5,500 nucleotides of DNA from CAZRDB01 sp964598695 (GTDB taxonomy: Bacteria; Armatimonadota; Zipacnadia; UBA1398), in contig CAZRDB010000257.1 of the NCBI GenBank assembly GCA_964598695.1, positions 1-5,500 on the forward strand, given 5' to 3'. Positions 1 to 5,500 of this stretch are shown piece by piece. The number at the start of each line of letters is the position of its first letter. Within the stretch, counting starts at the first letter, position 1. A program made the position numbers and the translations under genes. Below the pieces are notes generated by a model. It was given only the letters and a program-made list of their open reading frames with translations, ran no database searches and was not told where the DNA came from.

Positions 1-2578
1 AGAGCGTCACGGGCGGCGTGCGGTCGGCCGGGAGCTGGAAGGCGATCCGCTCCGGATCGGTCGCACTCGCGGTCAGCGTGCGGCCCGCGATCTCATACTC
101 CACCCGCAGGGTCTTGACGACCAGGTACGCGGGGTCGCCCTCGCTCGCCAGCTCCGCGACGACGAAGCTGGTCGCGCCGCCGTCGACCTTGCGCTGGACC
201 TGGGCGGTCACGTCCTTCGTGCGAGCCTCATCGCCCGCGGGGCCCCACAGCGCCCGCGCGATGCGGACGTGCGCCTCGACGCCCTTCACGGGCCAGACGG
301 TCTCGCCCTCGCGGGTCACCTCGACGACGGGATCGACCGGCGGCGTGCCAGGCCGGAAGACGACGAAGACCGACTCGCTCGGCTCGAAGCGAAGCCGCAC
401 GCGCGTCTGCCCCTCCTCGACCGTGTAGGAGGCCGCGGGCGCGATGGCGCCGGTCTCGGGGTTCCACAGCTCTGGCACCCGGCCGGCGGTGCGGAACGCG
501 CACTCCGCGTTCACGCCGTACGGCAGGGTGTTGGCGATGAAGTAGGCGTCGGTCGCGCCAATCCGGCGGTGGATGAAGTCGAGCGGGCGGTCGGAGGCCA
601 TGTCGGGGAGGACCTTCCGCGCGGCGAGCGCCTTGTCGGGTGTGGCCTCCTTCGCGGCGGCCGGCAGCGACCAGATCTCGCGAGCCAGCCGGACGACCTC
701 GGCGTCGCAGGCCGGGTAGCCGCTGAGACCGGGAGCCTTCAGGGGCGGCGTTCCGACGATCGGCACACCGGCCCGGGCCAGCTCATGGACCTTCCGCAGG
801 AGCGCCGGGGTCATCGCCTCGGCGTTCGGGAGCGCCAGTACGCGGTAGCTCATGCCGTCGGGGAAGACGATCCGGCCGTCGCGGGCCCGCGCGCGGGTCA
901 GCAGGGCGTCGGCCGAGCAGGCATCGGCCTTGTAGCCGGTCCGGTCGAGCGTGCTGGGCGGCTGGAAGCTCCGGGGAGCGCCCTCGGGGGCGAGACACAG
1001 GATGTCGACCACCGGGAGTCCGCTCTGGAGGAGGTACTGGCAGCGGCTGAGGTAGCTGTGCCAGGCCGGAGACTCCTCCCACCACGTCTGGGTTCGCTCG
1101 TAGTGCAGGCCCCACGGGCCCATCGACATGCCCGGCCTGCGGTCGGCCCAGGGCTGGAGCGCGTAGCGGTGGAAGACGAAGCGATTGATGCCGAGGCAGA
1201 AGGCCCAGTCGCCAAGCGCCTTGATGTTCCCCGGGTGGCCGAGCCACCGCTCGCCGTCGTTCGCGGTGAACGCCTCGGCGCCGACGATCGGCTTGCCGTA
1301 GGTGTGGGCGGCCGAGGACATCTCCGAGAGCGTGCCGCCGGCCATCGTCGCGGGCCACGACCAGAACTCGCCCATCGGCTCATCGCAGCGGCCGGCGTAG
1401 GTGAGATCGTCGACCGTCGTGTCGCCGTAGGCCTCGATCGTGAGCCGCATGCCGTGGCGTTCGGCGAGCCGCTCGAAATGGCCGGCGTAGTTCTCGACCA
1501 GCAGGTCGGAGACCGTCTGGCGGAGGTCGTAGAGGAACCGCTCCGAGACCTCGGTGCTCTCGACGACCCGGCCCGCCATCACGGGGAGGTACGGGAGCGG
1601 GTCGTAGCCGCGAAGCCGCGCGAACTCCTCGCGGAACAGGGGCGTCCAGTTCTGCGAGCCGTTCTCCCAGCTATCAATGTGGGTCGCGACGAGCGTCCTG
1701 CCGGCCTCGAAGGGGCTGTCTTGCGCGAGCTTGCCCATCAGGCCCGCGAAGGCCGCCTCGGCGCCCGCCTTGCTCAGCTTGTCGCACTCGAGGCCGCGAC
1801 CCGAGGCCGGGGCCGGTGCGTTCTGCGCGCCGGTGGGCGTGTGGCCGAAGCGCAGGACGATCCAGTCGCCGGCCGGCGCGTCCCACGTCAGCACGCCGTC
1901 GGTCGTCATCTTGCCGTTGAGGTCGAGTACCCCACCGCGCGGGATCGCCGCGCCCGGGGCGTCGGCCGGGAACTCGGCCCGGGGGGGGAGATCGCGCCGG
2001 ACCAGCGCCGACTTGCCGGCGAGATCCTCGATCCGGCCCGTCGCCGAGGCGGGAACCGCGAGGACGGCGACATCGCGGTAGTGCCCGGCGACCGTCTCGG
2101 GCTGCGGCAGCGCGCCCTCGAACCGGCTGCCGCCCGCGACGGGCGTCTCGCTCGCCACGAGCTTCTGCATCGCGACGTCGGGGGTGATCCACGGACCGCC
2201 ACTGCCGTTCCAGCCCGCGTCGTTGTTCATGTTGACCTCGAGGCCGAGCCGGCTCGCCTCGCTGACGACGTGACGGAACAGCTCGCGCCACTTGGGGCCG
2301 GCGAAGTCGACCGGGCCGAGCGGGGCGCCCTGGTCGACCTCCATGATCAGCACGCCGCCGACGCCGACGCGTGCCATCGCCTCGAGGTCGGCGGTGATGC
2401 CCTCGCGCGTGATGTTGCCGTTGAGCCAGAACCAGTAGACCCACGGCCGTGCGGAGGCGGGGGGCGTCGCGAACCCGGCCGCAAGGTCGGGCGCGGCAAG
2501 GCTCGGGACGGCGGCGAGCAGGAGCAGACTTGCGAGAGCCAACAGGCAGGTGCGGAACCGCCTCGTACGATGCGACAC
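1..2578 (-). CDS. GH106-like exported glycoside hydrolase (alpha-L-rhamnosidase type), C-terminus cut by window edge
   Basis: The frame is open from GTG at 2578 to base 1, 859 codons plus one base, with no stop. GTG is chosen because GGGAGG lies 7 bases upstream and a signal peptide follows at once (basic MSHRTRRFR, hydrophobic 11-25, likely cut near SLA-AP at 28). Residues 45-84 (RPWVYWFWLNGNITREG, then DLEAMARVGVGGVLIMEVD) are the typical opening of the GH106 catalytic barrel. Further family-like landmarks are NMNNDAGWNGSGGPW (116-130), HIDSWENGSQNWTPLF (300-315), RGYDPLPYLP (323-332), IEAYGD (381-386), CDEPMGEFW (398-406) and GAEAFTA (433-439). Candidate catalytic or calcium-binding acids are E305, E382, E404 and E435; I cannot assign acid and base. 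After about 670 the sequence looks like beta-sandwich accessory domains. Family members usually exceed 1,000 residues, so some 150-300 are probably missing. The family cleaves rhamnosyl linkages in plant or algal polysaccharides, but many environmental homologues are uncharacterised, so the substrate stays open. It lies downstream of the phosphoesterase gene on the same strand. Confidence 0.88.
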   Translation of the reverse strand, partial: MSHRTRRFRTCLLALASLLLLAAVPSLAAPDLAAGFATPPASARPWVYWFWLNGNITREGITADLEAMARVGVGGVLIMEVDQGAPLGPVDFAGPKWRELFRHVVSEASRLGLEVNMNNDAGWNGSGGPWITPDVAMQKLVASETPVAGGSRFEGALPQPETVAGHYRDVAVLAVPASATGRIEDLAGKSALVRRDLPPRAEFPADAPGAAIPRGGVLDLNGKMTTDGVLTWDAPAGDWIVLRFGHTPTGAQNAPAPASGRGLECDKLSKAGAEAAFAGLMGKLAQDSPFEAGRTLVATHIDSWENGSQNWTPLFREEFARLRGYDPLPYLPVMAGRVVESTEVSERFLYDLRQTVSDLLVENYAGHFERLAERHGMRLTIEAYGDTTVDDLTYAGRCDEPMGEFWSWPATMAGGTLSEMSSAAHTYGKPIVGAEAFTANDGERWLGHPGNIKALGDWAFCLGINRFVFHRYALQPWADRRPGMSMGPWGLHYERTQTWWEESPAWHSYLSRCQYLLQSGLPVVDILCLAPEGAPRSFQPPSTLDRTGYKADACSADALLTRARARDGRIVFPDGMSYRVLALPNAEAMTPALLRKVHELARAGVPIVGTPPLKAPGLSGYPACDAEVVRLAREIWSLPAAAKEATPDKALAARKVLPDMASDRPLDFIHRRIGATDAYFIANTLPYGVNAECAFRTAGRVPELWNPETGAIAPAASYTVEEGQTRVRLRFEPSESVFVVFRPGTPPVDPVVEVTREGETVWPVKGVEAHVRIARALWGPAGDEARTKDVTAQVQRKVDGGATSFVVAELASEGDPAYLVVKTLRVEYEIAGRTLTASATDPERIAFQLPADRTPPVTL

Positions 2579-2585
2579 GTCGATT

Positions 2586-2591
2586 CCTCCC
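2586..2591 (-). promoter_or_regulatory. Ribosome binding site that sets the GTG start of the GH106-like gene
   Basis: GGGAGG on the minus strand is 7 bases before GTG (2578-2576). It is the same core as the site of the upstream gene. The reading frame stays open further upstream, but no ATG or GTG there has both a comparable site and a following signal peptide, so this site decides the start. A TTG at 2593-2591 overlaps the site itself and is not a credible start. Confidence 0.8.
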
Positions 2592-2670
2592 AAAGGCGTA
2601 CACCACAAACGGCGGGAGAAGCGGTTCCCCCGAGTTCCGCCTCCCTGCCGGAGAGACTGCTTCCGGGTCG

Positions 2671-2707
2671 CGCGCCGGAGGCCTTCCGGGCATGCGGCGC
2701 GGCCTCC
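2671..2707 (-). terminator. Two overlapping GC-rich inverted repeats after the phosphoesterase stop; possible weak terminator
   Basis: Starting 5 bases after the TAG, two perfect 7-bp inverted repeats interlock: GGAGGCC (2677-2683) with GGCCTCC (2701-2707), and CGCGCCG (2671-2677) with CGGCGCG (2695-2701). Each has a 17-base loop. They share bases, so they cannot both form. The position fits an mRNA 3' hairpin, but no T-tract follows, so this is not a classical intrinsic terminator. Short inverted repeats also arise by chance in DNA this GC-rich. Confidence 0.25.
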
Positions 2708-2711
2708 CGCC

Positions 2712-5486
2712 CTAGTCCTCCAGGTTCCTCTGGCGGTCGGCCTCCTCGGCGCCGTCCAGTTCGATCGAGGGCAGCAGCCGGGCCTTCTGGTAGTCGGGGT
2801 CGGCCGGGTCGCGCGCCTTGGCGGGATCGAAGATCCGGAGGTCCGGCCCAATGGCGGCGTATGGCTCGCAGGCCGGCTCGGCCGTGAAGCAGTCCGCGAA
2901 GTCGCTCGCCAGGCCGTCGAAGAGATTCAGTGGCGGCAGGCCGAGGATCTCGAACGCCGTCTTGTGGATGCTCGAGATGTCGGTGTGGCGGTGGGAGATG
3001 TGGCCCGGCCGGGCGTAGGGGCTCACGATCAGCATCACGCTCCGGTGGGCGTCGACGCTGTCCACGCCGCCTTGCGAGTCGTCCTCGGTGATGAAGATCG
3101 CCATCTTCTCCCAATACCGGCTGTGCGAGAGCGCCTCGACGACGCGGCCCACGGCGTAGTCGTTGTCGGCCATGTAGGAGGCGAGGTACGGGTAGCCGCT
3201 CTCGGCCCGGACCCCGGCGCCGTGGTCCTGGGGCAGGTAGAGGTAGACGTAGCGCGGCATGGCCGCGGGGTCGTCGGCGAAGCGCTCGTTGAACTCCTTC
3301 AGGAACTGGTCGACCCGGTACTGGTCGGGGATGTTCATGTTGAAGGTCGGGTACTCGCGCATGGAGTTGTCGAACAGCGCCCGGGGCATGGGGATGTTGA
3401 GGCTCAGGCGCGCGCCCGTGGGCTTGAGCCCGGCGCCCTCGTTGATGCTGGCGAACTCGAAGCCCTCGCCGTAGTTGCGGAACGGGATCCCGTGGCGGTC
3501 GAGGTGCTCCCAGATCGAGCCGTCCTCGAGGTAGTCCTCGGGCGCGAGCGCCGAGTTCGAGCCGAAGACGGCCCGGCGGCCGGGCCTCTCGGTGTCGAAG
3601 CCGCGCTGGCCCCCGTACGAGGCCGAGACGTTGGTCTCGACCCAGACGTTGGGGGGAACGCCGACCAGCCAGCGGTGGCCGTCGGCCGAGTGGTCGGAGT
3701 TCATGTAGAAGTTGTCGGAGACGGCGTACTGCTCGGCGAGCCGCCGGTGGTTGGGCATGACGTTGACGTGCTCGTGCTCGCCGACCTTGGCGTCGGCGCC
3801 GAAGCGGGCGAGCGAGGGCTCCCCGCGGACGCCCGGGAGATCGCCGAAGACCTCGTCGAACGTCCGGTTCTCCTTGGTGATGAAGACGACGTACTCGATC
3901 TCGCGCGAGGGCTCCTCCGTCCCCCGCGGGATTGCGGAGGGCTCGCGGTCGAGCGCCTCCCGGTAGCGGTTGACGAGGCCGTTGGCGGCGAGCACCCGCT
4001 CGGTGAGCGCGGGCAGCGCCGCGTCGCTCGGCGTCGAGAGGATCGTCACCGAGCCGCGCATCAGCCGTCCGATGTTGTTGCCCTCGGGGCCAGGGACGAA
4101 GCTCGGACCGGCGTTCGGGCCGGCGCCGAAGCCCTTCGCGTTCGCGACATAGAGCGTGGCCCCGTCGGGTGAGAGCGCCAGCTTGCTGGGGAACCAGCAG
4201 ACGGGGATGTGGCCGATCAGGCGTCGGTCTTCGAGGCGGACCACGCCCACCGCGTTGAGGCCGGACTCCGCGACATACAGGCGAGAGCCGTCCGGCGAGA
4301 GCGCGAGACCGAAGGGCATGACGCCCTTGACGCCTTCCACGAGCGGCGAGGGGGAGAGCGGGATGGTGAAGGCGACCTCATGCGTCTCGCGGTCGAGCGC
4401 CTGGATGTTGTCGTTGGCGCCGTTGCTCACGAAGACGTAGCGGTCGGAGACGACCAGGGAGTTGGGGCAGCTCCCGCCGACGGCGTCGTACCGGTCGCCC
4501 CGGATCCCGACGAGCGTGCCGGTCTTGATCCGGGCGGTGACCGCGGGCGCCTCCGAGGAGACGTCGACCGCCCAGACCGAGAACGACTCGGGGACGTTGG
4601 GGTCGCCAAGCCCCGGCACCTTGTAGCCTTCGACCTCCGTCCCCTCCTCGGCCTCGCGCGAGGGGAAGCCGAAGGGTGGGAACGAGAGTCCGCCGGGCGT
4701 GCGGGGGCCCTCGCCCGCGGGGGCGATCACGCTGTACTCGAACATCCCGATGTTGGCGACGTAGACGGTCGCCTCGTCGGGTGAGAGCGCCACCGCGTAG
4801 GGGTAGCGGCCGACGGGGACCGAGCCCACGACCGCGCGTGCCGCGGTGTCGATGATGACGAGGCGGAAGTTGGCGTTGTCGACGACATAGAGCCGCGTGC
4901 CGTCGCGCGTGAGCGCCAGGTCGCCGGTGAAGCTCCGCTTCCACTCGATGCCGCCGGAGGCGCCGTCCACGGCGATCTCCCCAACCTTGCGGTGGCGCGG
5001 GCCATCGAGGATGAGCACGCGGCCGGACTCGCCCGAGCTGGCGTAGAGGGTGCGGTTGTCCGGGGCGAACGCGAGCCCCATGAACACGGAGTCGACGCCC
5101 TCCTCCTCCCCCTCCTCCTCCTCGGCTTCCTCGTCCTCTTCCGCCTCCTCGTCGGAGCGGGCCGGCACCTGCCGCAGACGCGGCGTCTCGCGGTCGAGGC
5201 GCGAGAGGAAGCTCACGGAGAAGGGTCCGACCCCGCTGTTCGAGGTCGCGACCATGCTGCCGTCGGGGCTGACAGCGATGCCGTAGGGGTGGGGCGCGAC
5301 GACGATGCTGCGGCCTTCCGGCTGGAGCAGCCGGCCGCTCGGGAGGATCGTCAGACCCTCCGGCGCGCGGACGGCGTACCGGTCTCCGGCCGGGGCCTCG
5401 AGGTACACCCCGGGCGCGGCGAGCGCGGCGCCGGTCGCGAGAAGGAACGCGGCCGCCAGGGCCGCGGTGAGCGTCGTGCGTTGCAT
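2712..5486 (-). CDS. Exported YncE-type beta-propeller fused to alkaline-phosphatase-superfamily phosphoesterase
   Basis: This is a complete 924-residue protein, ATG to TAG. The ATG is set by GGGAGG 8 bases upstream and by a signal peptide (hydrophobic residues 6-22, likely cut after ALA at 23). Seven propeller repeats of the 'ALSPDG..LYVAN' type begin near residues 67, 135, 188, 229, 340, 391 and 433, which fits one seven-bladed YncE/YVTN propeller. A linker (about 486-528) leads to a phosphoesterase domain (about 529-858) with family landmarks: KENRTFD (538-544, E539/N540), SDHSADGH (597-604), LPQDHGAG (751-758), ITEDDSQGG (799-807), VDAHRS (811-816) and a closing ILGLPPLNLFD stretch. By analogy with AcpA/phospholipase C-like enzymes, E539, N540, D802, D803 and one or more of H599, H604, H755 and H814 should bind metal, with S600 or T542 as the possible nucleophile; these assignments are inference. 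The architecture matches proteins annotated as bifunctional YncE family/alkaline phosphatase family. The substrate is unknown. Oddities are a Glu/Asp run at 112-130, a Pro/Gly-rich insert at about 255-300 between repeats 4 and 5, and a Ser in place of a usual His at 810. Confidence 0.93.
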   Translation of the reverse strand: MQRTTLTAALAAAFLLATGAALAAPGVYLEAPAGDRYAVRAPEGLTILPSGRLLQPEGRSIVVAPHPYGIAVSPDGSMVATSNSGVGPFSVSFLSRLDRETPRLRQVPARSDEEAEEDEEAEEEEGEEEGVDSVFMGLAFAPDNRTLYASSGESGRVLILDGPRHRKVGEIAVDGASGGIEWKRSFTGDLALTRDGTRLYVVDNANFRLVIIDTAARAVVGSVPVGRYPYAVALSPDEATVYVANIGMFEYSVIAPAGEGPRTPGGLSFPPFGFPSREAEEGTEVEGYKVPGLGDPNVPESFSVWAVDVSSEAPAVTARIKTGTLVGIRGDRYDAVGGSCPNSLVVSDRYVFVSNGANDNIQALDRETHEVAFTIPLSPSPLVEGVKGVMPFGLALSPDGSRLYVAESGLNAVGVVRLEDRRLIGHIPVCWFPSKLALSPDGATLYVANAKGFGAGPNAGPSFVPGPEGNNIGRLMRGSVTILSTPSDAALPALTERVLAANGLVNRYREALDREPSAIPRGTEEPSREIEYVVFITKENRTFDEVFGDLPGVRGEPSLARFGADAKVGEHEHVNVMPNHRRLAEQYAVSDNFYMNSDHSADGHRWLVGVPPNVWVETNVSASYGGQRGFDTERPGRRAVFGSNSALAPEDYLEDGSIWEHLDRHGIPFRNYGEGFEFASINEGAGLKPTGARLSLNIPMPRALFDNSMREYPTFNMNIPDQYRVDQFLKEFNERFADDPAAMPRYVYLYLPQDHGAGVRAESGYPYLASYMADNDYAVGRVVEALSHSRYWEKMAIFITEDDSQGGVDSVDAHRSVMLIVSPYARPGHISHRHTDISSIHKTAFEILGLPPLNLFDGLASDFADCFTAEPACEPYAAIGPDLRIFDPAKARDPADPDYQKARLLPSIELDGAEEADRQRNLED
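4164..4180 (-). repeat. 17-base direct repeat, copy in propeller repeat 7
   Basis: The plus-strand bases GTCGGGTGAGAGCGCCA here are identical to those at 4776-4792. Both encode the ALSPD core of a propeller repeat (residues 436-441). Weaker versions occur at the equivalent positions of other repeats, near 4290 and 4905. It reflects internal duplication of blades within one gene and is not a mobile element. Confidence 0.7.
4776..4792 (-). repeat. 17-base direct repeat, copy in propeller repeat 4
   Basis: This is the second identical copy of the 17-base blade segment at 4164-4180. It encodes the ALSPD core of propeller repeat 4 (residues 232-237). Flanking codons of the two blades are also alike: both proteins continue with Ala-Thr, a hydrophobic residue and Tyr-Val-Ala-Asn. 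Confidence 0.7.
5097..5153 (-). repeat. Low-complexity GAG/GAA/GAC tract encoding an acidic run in the propeller
   Basis: The plus strand here is a near-pure CTC/CTT/GTC triplet tract. It encodes residues 112-130 of the phosphoesterase, almost entirely Glu and Asp with a few Ala and Gly. It sits between propeller repeats 1 (from about 67) and 2 (from about 135), so it is most likely a surface loop. Its length is probably variable between relatives through slippage in whole codons. Confidence 0.85.
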
Positions 5487-5494
5487 GGCAAGAG

Positions 5495-5500
5495 CCTCCC
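5495..5500 (-). promoter_or_regulatory. Ribosome binding site of the propeller-phosphoesterase gene
   Basis: GGGAGG on the minus strand is separated by 8 bases from the ATG at 5486. It is a near-perfect Shine-Dalgarno match at normal spacing and fixes the start. The promoter of this gene lies beyond the right edge of the window; the bases between the site and the ATG hold nothing else. Confidence 0.8.

Larger units (their letters stand above)
2579..2711 (-). other. 133-base gap between the two minus-strand genes
   Basis: This gap separates the TAG of the phosphoesterase gene from the GTG of the GH106-like gene. It holds the overlapping inverted repeats next to the stop, a short direct repeat (CTTCCGGG on the plus strand at 2660-2667 and 2683-2690), two GGAAC boxes on the minus strand (2623-2628 and 2633-2638), and a relatively AT-richer patch (about 2591-2610) before the ribosome binding site. 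I could not find a -35/-10 pair with good spacing. The gap is long enough for a separate promoter but does not prove one. Confidence 0.6.

Noticed and set aside
2601..2638. Possible ECF-type promoter from the two GGAAC boxes before the GH106-like gene
   Set aside because: GGAACC (2628-2623) and GGAACT (2638-2633) resemble ECF -35 elements, but no convincing -10 element is found 15-18 bases downstream of either. The match is too short to claim.
1674..2693. Minus-strand open frame with an ATG at 2693 covering the start of the GH106-like gene
   Set aside because: It is in a different frame from the GH106 motifs, is Arg/Pro-rich, and loses the signal peptide and catalytic barrel sequence. The GTG frame is the real one.
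269..2887. Very long open frame on the plus strand (872 codons), opposite the GH106-like gene
   Set aside because: The translation is a run of Arg, Gly, Ala, Val and Glu with no domain or signal sequence. It lies antisense to a gene with clear family motifs and extends into the end of the next gene. In high-GC DNA the antisense frame rarely meets stops.
2347..3114. Minus-strand open frame bridging the two genes
   Set aside because: It overlaps the end of the phosphoesterase and the start of the GH106-like gene out of frame with both. Its composition is Arg/Pro-rich shadow sequence.
2550..4172. Second long plus-strand open frame (540 codons), opposite the phosphoesterase gene
   Set aside because: It is again low-complexity (Val, Gly, Asp, Arg), starts opposite the 5' end of the GH106-like gene and lies antisense to the conserved phosphoesterase domain. 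It has no recognisable motif.
5097..5160. CRISPR-like or tandem repeat array from the repeated CTC triplets
   Set aside because: The period is three bases with no spacers, it is in frame, and it encodes the acidic run. It is a coding low-complexity tract.
5050..5286. Plus-strand Ser-rich small open frame over the acidic tract
   Set aside because: The Ser run is only the reverse complement of the GAG/GAA triplets that encode the Glu/Asp run in the phosphoesterase. It has no independent support.

Overview
The window is high-GC bacterial DNA (by eye roughly two thirds G+C or more) with two large genes, both on the minus strand and both encoding exported proteins. Third codon positions are almost always G or C. 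An exported propeller-phosphatase next to an exported GH106-type glycosidase suggests a soil or freshwater polysaccharide degrader. Planctomycetota is my first guess and Acidobacteriota or Armatimonadota are alternatives. There is no rRNA, tRNA or other phylogenetic marker here, so this is inference.

Layout in transcription order, from the right edge leftwards. At 5495-5500 is a ribosome binding site, followed by a complete 924-residue gene (5486 to 2712). Its product has a signal peptide, a seven-repeat YncE/YVTN-type beta-propeller and a C-terminal alkaline-phosphatase-superfamily phosphoesterase domain. A 133-base gap (2579-2711) follows, with two overlapping GC-rich inverted repeats just after the stop codon and a strong ribosome binding site for the next gene. 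The second gene starts at a GTG (2578) and runs off the left edge still open after 859 codons. It encodes a signal peptide and a GH106-like (alpha-L-rhamnosidase-type) glycoside hydrolase whose C-terminus lies outside the window.

The genes point the same way and could share a transcript, but the gap with its hairpins allows separate transcription. Both products should act in the periplasm or outside the cell: one on a phosphoester, the other probably on rhamnose-containing or related polysaccharide. No mechanistic link between them can be shown. I see no RNA gene, mobile element, CRISPR array or convincing new multi-gene system. Long open frames on the plus strand, including one of more than 2.6 kb, are shadows of GC-biased coding on the other strand.
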